Shown here piece after piece: positions 8,505 through 17,649 of a stretch of 64,000 nucleotides of DNA (the stretch's first letter is position 1; the number at the start of each line of letters is the position of its first letter). Origin of the DNA: Clostridium sp. chh4-2 (GTDB lineage: Bacteria > Bacillota > Clostridia > Lachnospirales > Lachnospiraceae); NCBI RefSeq assembly GCF_002899675.1, contig NZ_PKUU01000019.1, positions 62,001 to 126,000 on the forward strand, written 5' to 3'. The translations under genes were made by a program, and so were the position numbers. The notes under the pieces are model-generated. The model was not told where the DNA came from, ran no database searches, and saw nothing but the letters and a program-made list of their open reading frames with translations.

Positions 8505-9450
8505 GATGAGAAAACCGCATACCAAACAGCTATGGAGAGCGGTGATAAAGGATTGGCGGCTATATGTGCTGCTGCTTCCGCTGATCCTGTGGTTTGCGGT
8601 ATGGGCGTACAAACCGATGGGCGGGCTGCTGATTGCGTTCAAGCGCTTTGATCCTCAGTTTGGCGTATGGGGAAGTGAGTTTAAGGGAATTGACAACTTC
8701 ATCAATCTTGTAACGGGAGTGAATAAGGTGGAGTTTTGGCAGGCGTTTCGAAATACATTTATCATAAGCGCCTACAGCCTGATCTTCGGATTCCCGGTGC
8801 CAATTATCCTGGCTCTTCTGTTTGCGGAGATTGGTAATGAAACGGTGAGGAAGTTAGCACAGACAGCTACCTACCTGCCTCATTTCCTTTCGGAAGTTAC
8901 GATTACCGGCATTACGCTGATGTTAGTGTACAGCGGTGTTCGTTCCAGCGGCGTGATTGCATCCGTGTTCCAGCAGTTAGGGCTGATAGAGCCGGGGGTT
9001 TCGATGATGCAGAAGGCCAATTATTTCCGGCCTCTCTATATTCTAGTGGGAATCTGGAAGGAGAGCGGATATAACTCCATTGTTTATTTTGCGGCGATCA
9101 TGGGGATTTCACCTTCCCTGTATGAAGCGTTGAAAGTGGACGGAGGCAACAAGTTCCAGGAAATCCGTTTTGTCACATTTCCGGGCATGGCGCCTACATT
9201 GATAATCATGATTATCATGAGAATCGGCAACATGCTCACCATCGGATATGAAAGAGTTCTGCTTTTGTATAACGCCAATATTTACGTAACCGCAGATGTG
9301 CTTTCCACCTTTGAACAGAGAATCGGTATTCTTTCGGGCAATTACGGCGTCGGGGCGGCGGTCAGTTTGTTTAACTCGCTGATTGCATTTGCGTTGGTAA
9401 TTGGGGCCAACACCATAAGCCGGAATATATCGGATACATCATTATGGTAG
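8485..9450 (+). CDS. ABC sugar transporter permease (LplB-type)
   Basis: A 321-aa inner-membrane permease with six predicted helices. The cytoplasmic EAA loop (EALKVDGGNKFQEIRFVTFP, about residues 213-232) docks the ATPase. The N-terminal LLLPLILWFAVWAYKPMGGL is typical of the LplB branch of carbohydrate importers. The start is set by AAGGAGA, and it overlaps the upstream membrane gene. With the YtcP-like permease and the large lipoprotein it forms the importer. The flanking lyases make unsaturated uronate oligosaccharides or their precursors the likely cargo. Confidence 0.92.
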   Translation: MKNTEIEMRKPHTKQLWRAVIKDWRLYVLLLPLILWFAVWAYKPMGGLLIAFKRFDPQFGVWGSEFKGIDNFINLVTGVNKVEFWQAFRNTFIISAYSLIFGFPVPIILALLFAEIGNETVRKLAQTATYLPHFLSEVTITGITLMLVYSGVRSSGVIASVFQQLGLIEPGVSMMQKANYFRPLYILVGIWKESGYNSIVYFAAIMGISPSLYEALKVDGGNKFQEIRFVTFPGMAPTLIIMIIMRIGNMLTIGYERVLLLYNANIYVTADVLSTFEQRIGILSGNYGVGAAVSLFNSLIAFALVIGANTISRNISDTSLW

Positions 9451-9469
9451 AAAAAGAAAGGGTGAAAAG

Positions 9470-10333
9470 ATGGAACGGTTAGATAAAAGCGAAAAGATAT
9501 TTAAAGTGTTTTCCTATACCATGGTCATTATCTTCGCTCTGCTCGCGCTGTATCCGGTGCTGTATGCGTTCAGCGTGTCCATCAGCGGCAAGGTGGCATA
9601 TGAGAGCGGCCAGATTGTGCTGCTGCCCAAGGATGTGACGTTTCAGGCTTATGACATGGTGCTTCATAACAAGGGATTCTGGATCGCTTATACCAATACG
9701 CTGTTTTATACGGTGCTTGGAACGGCGTGGAGTATGGGCATTTCATTAACAGGCGCTTATGCGCTTCAAAAGTCTAAACTGGTGTTCAGAAGACAATGGA
9801 ATTTCCTTTTAGTATTTACCATGTGGTTCAGCGCAGGCATGATTCCACTGTATCTGAACTACAAGAATATGGGCGTAGACAACCGCTGGGGCATGATAGT
9901 GGCCTTTGGCGTCCAGGCTTATAACATCATTCTTTTGAGGAATTACTTCAGCAGCATTCCTAAGGAGATTGAAGAGGCGGCGATTGTGGACGGAGCCAAT
10001 GAGTTCCAGCTGTTTGGAAAGATTTACATACCGATGTCAACTGCCAGTATCGCGACCGTAACATTATTCTATGCGATTTCCCGCTGGAATGCATACTACT
10101 GGTCCAGAATGCTGCTGGCTGATCCATATGAACAGCCGTTACAGGTGTATTTGCGGCAGTTGATTGAGAATTACCAGAAATTATATGATGAATCGCCGGT
10201 GAACCTGACCTATTCGGCGGACAGCCTGGCTTATGCGATCATCATCTGTTCGATTGTACCAGTACTGGTCATTTACCCGTACATTCAGAAATACTTTGCA
10301 AAAGGTGTTAACATGGGCGGGGTAAAAGGATAA
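9470..10333 (+). CDS. ABC sugar transporter permease (YtcP/AraQ-type)
   Basis: The second permease (287 aa) has six helices and an EAA loop EEAAIVDGANEFQLFGKIYI (about residues 165-184). The C-terminal KYFAKGVNMGGVKG is a hallmark of the YtcP branch. It starts 19 bases after the first permease with a good ribosome binding site (AAAGGGTG). It partners the LplB-type permease. Confidence 0.92.
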   Translation: MERLDKSEKIFKVFSYTMVIIFALLALYPVLYAFSVSISGKVAYESGQIVLLPKDVTFQAYDMVLHNKGFWIAYTNTLFYTVLGTAWSMGISLTGAYALQKSKLVFRRQWNFLLVFTMWFSAGMIPLYLNYKNMGVDNRWGMIVAFGVQAYNIILLRNYFSSIPKEIEEAAIVDGANEFQLFGKIYIPMSTASIATVTLFYAISRWNAYYWSRMLLADPYEQPLQVYLRQLIENYQKLYDESPVNLTYSADSLAYAIIICSIVPVLVIYPYIQKYFAKGVNMGGVKG

Positions 10334-10374
10334 ATGCAATATAGCCAAATAAGGCAGAAGGAGGAAGTTATTTT

Positions 10375-12510
10375 ATGAGAAAGAAAGCATTAAGCTGTTT
10401 GATGGCAGCTGTGATGGCAGCATCGGCGTTGACGGGGTGCGGATCTTCAGTTGTAGACCAGGCGGCGTCTCAGCAGGCGTCCCAGCAGAGCACAACGGAA
10501 GCCCCTAAGGCAACAACGGAAGCTGCCGGGGAAACAAAAGAGGAAGAGAAAACCGGCCCGGATCTGACGGATACGGTGGAACTCAAGTTTAACTTTGCAT
10601 TGGGGAATAAATCCAGAACTATGACCTATAACCAGGAGTCACCGCTGACCCTTCCGGACGGCACCGTAGTATCAGCCGGAATGCTGAAACCTATGTGGTC
10701 CTATGTGGAGAAAGAGCTGAACAGCAAGTTTACCGACGTAACGGTACAGGATATTAAGGCTACCGATATGATCCAGACAGAATCTACCTCAAACTTTGCG
10801 GGCGCTAACATTTTTGGCGGCGAATCCATTGCGGAACGTCTCATGTTCTACGGAACAGAGGGCAAGTTTGTTAACATCTCTGAGAAGATGGAAGAAGGAT
10901 ATATGCCGAACTTTAAGGCATATCTGGAAGCCAATCCGGCAGTGAAATCTGCGATCACCGCATATGACGGAAGCATTTACCATGTTCCTTATATTGCTGA
11001 ATTAAACCAATTTGCAAGAACATTTAACATCAGGGAAACCTGGGTGACAAAACTGCTGGATGATGAAAACGCTGCTTATGATAAAGCTGATTTTACCGTA
11101 CATTATGACGGCTTTTACGTAGGGGATAACAAGAGAACGGGCGATAACGGCGGCACTGTTACTCCGAAAGAGGGCGTTGATGTGGTGAAAAAGACAGATC
11201 AGAGCATCATCGAGATTCAGAACGGGCTGGATGTGAAGAACGGTGAAACACTCACCAATGCGCTGATCCAGTATATCAAAGACAACTATGATTATGATAA
11301 TGCGTCTGAACTGTATCTGGGCGAAAAAGCAGCTTATGATATTGACGAGATGATCGCTTTAATGCGGTGTATCAAGGCGAATCCCACACTGCTGACAGAC
11401 GGAAAGGCAGAAGCGGTATGGCCGCTGTTCGTAAGACAGTCCAGCTACCGTGAAGACCTGATCAGGCTTTCCACCTACTTTGGCGGAATTAAGGCTCATG
11501 GCGCCGATTCCTATCTCTCCAGATGGTATATCGATGGGGATGGAAAAATCCAGTATACATACTCGGAAGAAGACATTTACAATGTGCTCAGCTACTTATC
11601 AGATATGGAAGCGGAAGGACTGATCTATTCCGATTGCTATGAACTGACCGATAAGACGAATTTCCGTTCTACTTTATGGGGAACTGACGAAGGCGACGCT
11701 CCTTCTTATGGATTTATGACATATGACTGGATCGCTTCTTCCACATCTGATTCACTGAATAAGGATACCGTTGTTATTCTTCCTCCTGTAGCGAAGGTGA
11801 ACGGCGTATGGCAGTATTACATCGACAACGGCAGAGCGATTAAGCCTGACGGATGGGCGATTTCCGTAGCCGGTTCCACAGACGAGCAGATTCAGAGAGC
11901 ATGTGCGGTAATGGATTACTTCTTCACGGAAGAAGGCGCTGTTGTTCAGAACTATGGCCTTCCGATGACTTTGGAAGAGGGCGAGAAATACCAAGGACCT
12001 GACGGAATCCAGTATCCGAAATTCACACCATGGGTTGTTGAGACTGCAGGCGCAGTTGCCAAGGGCGATTTATCCACATTCCTCAGAGACTGGATGGGCT
12101 GTCTGATGCCGATCGGATATCAGAAGGAAATTGGTTTTGAATACCAGTATACATCAGAAAGAGGATTTGACGGATGGGCGCTGCTTCAGAATTCCACAAC
12201 GAACTTTGCGACCTATGCCGGAGAGGGAATGAAAGGGGATAATCCTAATTACTACAAGATGATTCCTCCTGTATTCTCACTGACATCCAGACAGAAAGAA
12301 GCAGTTTCTGATTCCACATCCCTTGATTCACAGGATATCGTAGAATTTATGTTCAATGTTGTACGTTACAAAACAAAAGGAAATGCTCCTTCCGGAACTG
12401 TAGTGGCTCAGAATTATGAGGAATACCTTGCAGAGTTTGAGAAGAGAGGCCTTGGACTTTATGAAGAAACTTATCAGGCCGCATATGAAGTGATGACATC
12501 CGGCAACTGA
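10375..12510 (+). CDS. Large extracellular solute-binding lipoprotein of the uronate ABC importer
   Basis: A 711-aa lipoprotein: signal peptide with lipobox LTGC (lipidated Cys22), then a Thr/Ser/Glu-rich linker (to about residue 55) and a two-lobed binding domain of the LipO/YtcQ type. At 711 aa it is much longer than usual sugar-binding proteins (400-550 aa), which fits a large oligosaccharide ligand. The AGGAGG ribosome binding site and the position after two permeases place it as the binding subunit. A GC-rich hairpin follows at 12524. Confidence 0.9.
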   Translation: MRKKALSCLMAAVMAASALTGCGSSVVDQAASQQASQQSTTEAPKATTEAAGETKEEEKTGPDLTDTVELKFNFALGNKSRTMTYNQESPLTLPDGTVVSAGMLKPMWSYVEKELNSKFTDVTVQDIKATDMIQTESTSNFAGANIFGGESIAERLMFYGTEGKFVNISEKMEEGYMPNFKAYLEANPAVKSAITAYDGSIYHVPYIAELNQFARTFNIRETWVTKLLDDENAAYDKADFTVHYDGFYVGDNKRTGDNGGTVTPKEGVDVVKKTDQSIIEIQNGLDVKNGETLTNALIQYIKDNYDYDNASELYLGEKAAYDIDEMIALMRCIKANPTLLTDGKAEAVWPLFVRQSSYREDLIRLSTYFGGIKAHGADSYLSRWYIDGDGKIQYTYSEEDIYNVLSYLSDMEAEGLIYSDCYELTDKTNFRSTLWGTDEGDAPSYGFMTYDWIASSTSDSLNKDTVVILPPVAKVNGVWQYYIDNGRAIKPDGWAISVAGSTDEQIQRACAVMDYFFTEEGAVVQNYGLPMTLEEGEKYQGPDGIQYPKFTPWVVETAGAVAKGDLSTFLRDWMGCLMPIGYQKEIGFEYQYTSERGFDGWALLQNSTTNFATYAGEGMKGDNPNYYKMIPPVFSLTSRQKEAVSDSTSLDSQDIVEFMFNVVRYKTKGNAPSGTVVAQNYEEYLAEFEKRGLGLYEETYQAAYEVMTSGN

Positions 12511-12523
12511 TACAATTAATTTG

Positions 12524-12549
12524 AGGGAGGGGGATTCCTCCTCCTCCCT
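12524..12549 (+). terminator. Attenuating hairpin after the binding-protein gene
   Basis: GGGAGGGGGATTCCTCCTCCTCCC forms a strong stem but is followed by only a short TTATTAGAT tract. It probably gives partial termination or 3'-end stabilisation, so the abundant binding protein is made in excess of the downstream genes. Confidence 0.6.
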
Positions 12550-12574
12550 TATTAGATAAAGGCGGGAGCTGATT

Positions 12575-13126
12575 ATGCAGAAAATATTTAAAACTCAGAA
12601 AATTACTGCCGGGATATATCTGGTTATGGCAGTCGTTGTATTTATCTTTACATTGGTATTCATGACTGAGTATAAGGATCTGTTTGGCCTGAAGTTAAAG
12701 CAGAACAGCCAGATTTCATTTTTCCATGATTCCGTACTTCAGACATTTAACAGGCAGATATTTCTGCTTGCGCTGATCGGCATACTTATCGTTTTGTTTT
12801 CATTTTTACTTGAAATTTACAGCAAGGTGCCGGACCGGTTTGCCTTGATTATTATGGAAGTTTTACTTTTGGCCTGCTGCGCGGGAGCTGTATATGCGAT
12901 GACCAATATACAGGCAGTTCAGGCATTTTACAGAACTCTTGATTTCCAGTATTTAAAGCTGGAGGGAATGGTAGACTATAAACCACATTTTACCACATTT
13001 CAGATTGGACTTTTAATTTACCTGCTGCAGATCGTTGCCTGCGTCGGTTATGGAATCGCGATGGCTATGAGTCACATAACATTTGTTAAAAATGAGAAGA
13101 AGGGGCGCATGGAAAATGAGCAGTAA
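12575..13126 (+). CDS. Hypothetical membrane protein of the uronate operon (183 aa)
   Basis: A 183-aa protein with four predicted membrane helices (about 11-31, 58-82, 89-110, 143-166) and a charged C-terminus. I do not recognise the family. It lies between the solute-binding-protein gene and the importer ATPase gene, and the next gene starts within its last codons. It is one of a run of small four-helix proteins embedded in this operon. The ATG has GGCGGGAG upstream. Confidence 0.7.
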   Translation: MQKIFKTQKITAGIYLVMAVVVFIFTLVFMTEYKDLFGLKLKQNSQISFFHDSVLQTFNRQIFLLALIGILIVLFSFLLEIYSKVPDRFALIIMEVLLLACCAGAVYAMTNIQAVQAFYRTLDFQYLKLEGMVDYKPHFTTFQIGLLIYLLQIVACVGYGIAMAMSHITFVKNEKKGRMENEQ

Positions 13127-13577
13127 AATGGATGAAAAAGAAAAAAAGGCATACGTGTCATTATATAAAAAAGACGGATTATCGTATTCGCTGACCTTAT
13201 TGGCAATTGTAGCTGAACTGGTCTATGTAATCAGCATTTTGGACGTGATAGAAGTCAGCTTTTGGATGGGGCCTGCTGTTATGATCAACATCGTCATGCT
13301 GTTTGCCTTATTTACCTGTGCGGTTAAAATGAATATTTACGAGAAAAAACTGGCATTTGCTGCGGTCGGCCTGGGAATTTATATGATCCTGCGCCAGGCG
13401 GTATTTGTACCGTTTATTCTGAAGCCTTACAGCAGGCAGATGATAATCATGGCGGCAAATGCGGCAGGAACCTGTCTTTTGGTGGCGGCGGGATTTATCA
13501 GTATCCACAGAACCAACAGAAGGCAGAAGCTGCAGGAGAAACTGGACAGTATGGGCGAAGGCCTGGAGATGAGGTGA
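13116..13577 (+). CDS. Hypothetical membrane protein of the uronate operon (153 aa)
   Basis: A 153-aa protein with about four membrane helices after a lysine-rich cytoplasmic start, and a basic tail (HRTNRRQKLQEKL). ATG 13116 is preferred because it follows AAGAAGGGG and overlaps the preceding stop by a few bases; a frame opening at 13083 would add eleven unlikely residues. Family unknown. It ends 4 bases before the importer ATPase, implying coupled expression. Confidence 0.68.
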   Translation: MSSKMDEKEKKAYVSLYKKDGLSYSLTLLAIVAELVYVISILDVIEVSFWMGPAVMINIVMLFALFTCAVKMNIYEKKLAFAAVGLGIYMILRQAVFVPFILKPYSRQMIIMAANAAGTCLLVAAGFISIHRTNRRQKLQEKLDSMGEGLEMR

Positions 13578-13581
13578 TAAG

Positions 13582-14685
13582 ATGGGCAGCTTGCAGTTTA
13601 AGAATGTGAATAAAATATACTCCAATGGGTTCCATGCGGTTCATGACTTCAGCCTGGATGTGAAAGACGGAGAATTTATCGTATTTGTAGGGCCGTCCGG
13701 CTGCGGAAAATCTACCGTCCTCAGAATGATTGCAGGTCTGGAAGCCATATCCGGCGGAGAACTGGTTCTGGATGGAAAGGTGATCAACAAATGCCCTCCG
13801 GTGGAGCGGGATATCGCAGTGGTATTCCAGGATTATGCGCTATACGGCAACATGTCGGTATATGATAATGTGGGAATGAGCCTCAGGGTCAGACATGAAA
13901 AGGATACGGTGATCTATGATAAAGTTCAGGAAGCGTCCGGGATTTTAGGGCTGAAGCCCTTGTTAAAACGTCTTCCGGGCCAGTTGTCGGGAGGCCAGAA
14001 ACAGAGGGTGGCCTTAGGGCGGTCCGTGGTAAGACAGCCTCAGGTCTTCCTGATGGACGAACCGCTGTCCAATCTGGATGCCAAGTTGAGGACCAGCACC
14101 AGGGCCGAGATTGTTAAGCTGCAGCGGGACCTGGGGGTTACGACGATCTATGTAACCCATGACCAGACGGAGGCCATGACCATGGCGGACCGGATGGTGG
14201 TCATGAAAGACGGAATTATTCAGCAGGTGGGAACGCCTAAAGAGATCTATTATGAACCGTCCAATATGTTTGTAGCCGGATTTATCGGTTCTCCGCAGAT
14301 GAATTTCCTGGAAGGAACCATTGAAAACGGAAATTTCATATTCGAAGGAAACCGGCTGAACCTGCCGCCTGATGCGGCTGAGAAACTGAAAGCGTATCAC
14401 GGTAAGGAACTGGTTATGGGAATCAGGCCGGAACAGTTTTCCGTAGCGAAGGGGCCGGGGGAGAACGTGATTGCGGCTGCGTTGGAAAACCAGGAATTTC
14501 TTGGAAATTACTGCATTTTATATGTGACCGCAGGACAATCCGAACTGGTCTGCCGTGTGGACGTGCCGGAATATGAGTTGAAACAGCAGGTTTACATAAA
14601 GTTTGAAATGGAAAATATCTATTTCTTTGATAAAGAAACTACACAATTAGTGCTGTATGCAAAAGTGGGCGAAGAAGATGAATAG
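13582..14685 (+). CDS. ABC transporter ATP-binding protein (MsmK/UgpC family)
   Basis: A 367-aa sugar-importer ATPase. Walker A is GPSGCGKST (residues 37-45), the Q-loop is in VFQDYALYG, the signature is LSGGQKQR, Walker B is VFLMDEPLSNLD and the switch His is in THDQTEAM. A C-terminal TOBE regulatory domain follows (about 240-365). It powers the permease pair at 8485-10333. Importers of the LplB/YtcP type often lack a local ATPase and borrow a shared MsmK, so a dedicated ATPase inside the cluster is notable. Confidence 0.95.
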   Translation: MGSLQFKNVNKIYSNGFHAVHDFSLDVKDGEFIVFVGPSGCGKSTVLRMIAGLEAISGGELVLDGKVINKCPPVERDIAVVFQDYALYGNMSVYDNVGMSLRVRHEKDTVIYDKVQEASGILGLKPLLKRLPGQLSGGQKQRVALGRSVVRQPQVFLMDEPLSNLDAKLRTSTRAEIVKLQRDLGVTTIYVTHDQTEAMTMADRMVVMKDGIIQQVGTPKEIYYEPSNMFVAGFIGSPQMNFLEGTIENGNFIFEGNRLNLPPDAAEKLKAYHGKELVMGIRPEQFSVAKGPGENVIAAALENQEFLGNYCILYVTAGQSELVCRVDVPEYELKQQVYIKFEMENIYFFDKETTQLVLYAKVGEEDE

Positions 14686-15097
14686 AAAAAAAGTAGAAGG
14701 TTTGGAATTAACGACAATAGCGAATATCATGATCCGAATTATTTCCATTGTGCAATTGATTTTTACCGGCGTTCATGTAAAAGCTCTGCTTTTGCTGGAA
14801 AATGAGCTCTGCGGTTTTGGAATGTTTCTGTTTATCCTGTTCGGGCTGGTTACCATGTTCGAAACCACCAGAATCAGGAGCGATAGGATGATGGAAAAGA
14901 TTTTTACCGCAGTTTTATGTGTTGTGACCTCGGGATTTGGATGTTATCTGACGTCTATTTACCGCTATGCCATAGCGAATCAGAGGTCTTTGGAAACGGC
15001 GGCGGTCAGCAAAGCGGCCGGATTCAGCACGGCTGTTATCGCGGTATATCTCATATCATGTGTTTTACTGGTAGTTGACCTTATAAAGCATCGGTAG
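14678..15097 (+). CDS. Hypothetical membrane protein of the uronate operon (139 aa)
   Basis: A 139-aa protein with four predicted helices. ATG 14678 overlaps the end of the ATPase gene (ATGAATAG arrangement), typical of translational coupling. An alternative ATG at 14657 lacks a ribosome binding site. No recognised domain. Its size and topology resemble the neighbouring small membrane proteins, although sequence identity between them is not evident by eye. Confidence 0.65.
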   Translation: MNRKKVEGLELTTIANIMIRIISIVQLIFTGVHVKALLLLENELCGFGMFLFILFGLVTMFETTRIRSDRMMEKIFTAVLCVVTSGFGCYLTSIYRYAIANQRSLETAAVSKAAGFSTAVIAVYLISCVLLVVDLIKHR

Positions 15098-15112
15098 AGG
15101 AATGGAGAGACT

Positions 15113-15631
15113 ATGGGCGGAAAGACTGGACAGAAGAAAAAAATATTTACTGACAACGTAAAAGCCGGGCTTCTCAGATGGTGGATCGCCGGGATGTGCT
15201 ATTTTTTCATCGGTTTCGGCACCCAGGCGGGACTGTTTCGTGACCCCATCGACCTGATCTTTTTTCTGGGCGTGGGAATCGGGCTGGTTACCATCGTTGT
15301 CTATAATCCAATCGCATATGGAATGTTTGACATTGTGAAAAGAGGACAGATTTCCAACAAAGCCTATTATGAACGAAAAGGGTGGCAGAACGCCATATAC
15401 AGGCTGGCGGAGATATTTAAAAGCATGATTCTCGTAGGTCTTGTTTATCTGACCTATCAGGGGTTCAATCTGCTTTTGAACCAGATCTGCGGACTTCCGG
15501 CGGAAACGGTTCTGATTCCGGGAGAGCCGTTTGGGTTTGCCACATTGTATTTAATTTATTACCAGATGGTATCAGGACTGGCGGATACGGTCCGGGAAGC
15601 AAGAGGGAAAGGCGGGCAGCAGCATGAATGA
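15113..15631 (+). CDS. Hypothetical membrane protein of the uronate operon (172 aa)
   Basis: A 172-aa protein with a basic N-terminus and about four helices (near 23-42, 50-70, 100-120, 140-160). RBS GGAATGGAGAG. It overlaps the first lyase gene by 8 bases. No family recognised. It is the fifth small membrane protein in this operon, so a multi-subunit membrane accessory to the ABC importer is an attractive but untested idea. Confidence 0.68.
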   Translation: MGGKTGQKKKIFTDNVKAGLLRWWIAGMCYFFIGFGTQAGLFRDPIDLIFFLGVGIGLVTIVVYNPIAYGMFDIVKRGQISNKAYYERKGWQNAIYRLAEIFKSMILVGLVYLTYQGFNLLLNQICGLPAETVLIPGEPFGFATLYLIYYQMVSGLADTVREARGKGGQQHE

Positions 15632-17618
15632 GCTGGTTTTTATCGGGGATTTAGCCCCGTATCAGGCGGAAATCGCCGGAAAGAGAAAGAAGCAGTATGA
15701 GCGTCTGCTCACACAGGCGGATAGGTATCAGACCGTGGAGCTGCCTGAGGTTCATCCGAAGGAGAGCACCACTTATATGGGTATCGCGATTGTGAATCTG
15801 GCGCTGGCCTACCGTCTCTCCGGAGAGGAAAGATACCTTCTGGAGGCGAAACGTTTTATGAATGCGGTATTATCCTATGAGAAATGGGGAAATGCCCATC
15901 TGGTAAATGTGGATTTATCGGCATCCTGGATTCTGTTTGGCCTTTCTTTAGGATATGACTGGCTGAAGCCGTATCTGGATGAGGAAGAGAAAAAACGGAT
16001 ATCCCATAAGATCAGCCATCATGCTGAGATTATCTATCAATATAAAAAGGATACATACGGCCACGGCTGGTCAACTAATTTCTATCAGAATCACAACTGG
16101 ATCAACATGACCGGGCTGGCTGCGGCCGGCTATGCGCTGGCGGGAGAGGACCCGGCGGCGGAAACCTATACAAAAGAGGCCAAAGATAATTTTTCCAGGG
16201 TATTTTCCTACCTGGCAAACGACGGTTCCAACTATGAAGGCGTGCCTTACTGGAGATATGGGGGGATGTGGCTGTTCGTATATGCCCATCTGCTGAAAAC
16301 ACAGGAAGGAATTGATTATTTTAAGATCAGCGGTTATCTGAAAAATACATTCTACTACCGTCTGTACCAGTCCGGCGGAGATTTGAAGCAGCAGCTGAAT
16401 TTCGGCGATTCCCATGACAGGCACAGCGGCCATGCGGCCTGCGTTTATTATAAAACGGCGGCCGAATATGGCGATGGATTCGCTCAGACCTTTGGAAATC
16501 TGGTGGTAAATGAATTTCTGATGGAGGAAGCCGCAGAGAGCAAGATCAAACCAGGAATTCTGCCGGAGGCCGCATTCGAATTTTTGTGGTATGATCCGGA
16601 AGTTAAAGAAAAAGACTTATCCCAGCTGCCGAAAGTCCGGTACTTTGAAGACTTGGGGCTGCTTTCCATCCGTGAGAATTGGAATCGGGACAGCAAAGTC
16701 CTGACCATCAAATGCGGATACCCGGGAGGGAAAAAGCAGTGGATGACCGGTTTTAAACTGCTGAGGGAAGAAGGGCTTGACTGCCTTTCCCTGTCGCATC
16801 ATCACCCGGATAATCTGTCCTATCTCTTTGCCAGAGGAAGCGAATATCTGACCTGCGAAGACGGATATAACCGGAACATCATGCCGGATAACCACAATGT
16901 GATTCTGGTGGACGGCTCATTCACCGATGCAGTGGATGTGAACGATGTATACGTAAAAAGTGTGAAGATGCGCATGGAGCAAGTTGGGGAGTCCTTTGAT
17001 GAGATGGAGTACGGCGGAAATGTCTCAGCTATGGAAAAGGACGGCTCAATCGTTGTTTACCGCGGAGAAACTACGGGAATCTACCCCAAAGCGCTGAATA
17101 TGAAGGAAGTGAGCCGTTTGATGTTCACCGACGGACTGGCGTTCTGGATCTTTGTGGACGTGTGCAGGAGCGGGAAACCGCATAAGTATCAACTGATCTC
17201 CAACACGGATCAGAGAGCTGTGGAAGTGGAAAAAGGCAGTTATATCTATCCCATGGACACAGGGAATATCCGCTATACGGTATTTTCCGATACGGAGATG
17301 GAAACCAGGCAGTATCAGCAGGAAGTGGTCAGCGTGATGACAACTCAGGAACCGGATAAGGTATGTAAAACTGAGATTGAGACTTTAGCATTTGAATCCG
17401 GCTCTGCGGTTCAGGAGCAGATATTCTTTGAGTGCTTTACCTTTGAGGAAGAAGAGACCAAGCTTCAGTGGAAGGACAGGACGCTGACGGTGACACACGG
17501 GGATAAAACGTATGCCTTCACCTGCGGATCATATCCTGAAGGGGAAGATAAAGCGCTGACGCCGGTTGGAATTATTGTCGGCGGAGAATCAGGAGCTGTT
17601 AAAGAGTATCGGTTATAA
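15624..17618 (+). CDS. Heparinase II/III-family polysaccharide lyase (first of two)
   Basis: A 664-aa protein with an N-terminal alpha/alpha-toroid (about residues 30-340; NHNWINMTGLAAAGYALAGE and EGVPYWRYG are typical active-site regions, with candidate catalytic Asn, His and Tyr). A C-terminal heparinase II/III-type beta-sandwich follows (about 350-660; SHHHPDNLSYLFARG is its conserved His-rich strand). Such lyases split uronic-acid-containing glycosaminoglycans by beta-elimination, leaving a 4,5-unsaturated uronate. There is no signal peptide, so it should act in the cytoplasm on imported oligosaccharides. The exact polysaccharide (heparan, hyaluronan or other) is not determined. Confidence 0.85.
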   Translation: MNELVFIGDLAPYQAEIAGKRKKQYERLLTQADRYQTVELPEVHPKESTTYMGIAIVNLALAYRLSGEERYLLEAKRFMNAVLSYEKWGNAHLVNVDLSASWILFGLSLGYDWLKPYLDEEEKKRISHKISHHAEIIYQYKKDTYGHGWSTNFYQNHNWINMTGLAAAGYALAGEDPAAETYTKEAKDNFSRVFSYLANDGSNYEGVPYWRYGGMWLFVYAHLLKTQEGIDYFKISGYLKNTFYYRLYQSGGDLKQQLNFGDSHDRHSGHAACVYYKTAAEYGDGFAQTFGNLVVNEFLMEEAAESKIKPGILPEAAFEFLWYDPEVKEKDLSQLPKVRYFEDLGLLSIRENWNRDSKVLTIKCGYPGGKKQWMTGFKLLREEGLDCLSLSHHHPDNLSYLFARGSEYLTCEDGYNRNIMPDNHNVILVDGSFTDAVDVNDVYVKSVKMRMEQVGESFDEMEYGGNVSAMEKDGSIVVYRGETTGIYPKALNMKEVSRLMFTDGLAFWIFVDVCRSGKPHKYQLISNTDQRAVEVEKGSYIYPMDTGNIRYTVFSDTEMETRQYQQEVVSVMTTQEPDKVCKTEIETLAFESGSAVQEQIFFECFTFEEEETKLQWKDRTLTVTHGDKTYAFTCGSYPEGEDKALTPVGIIVGGESGAVKEYRL

Positions 17619-17649
17619 ATGGCATAGAGAGGGCGAAAAGGGCAGTCTT

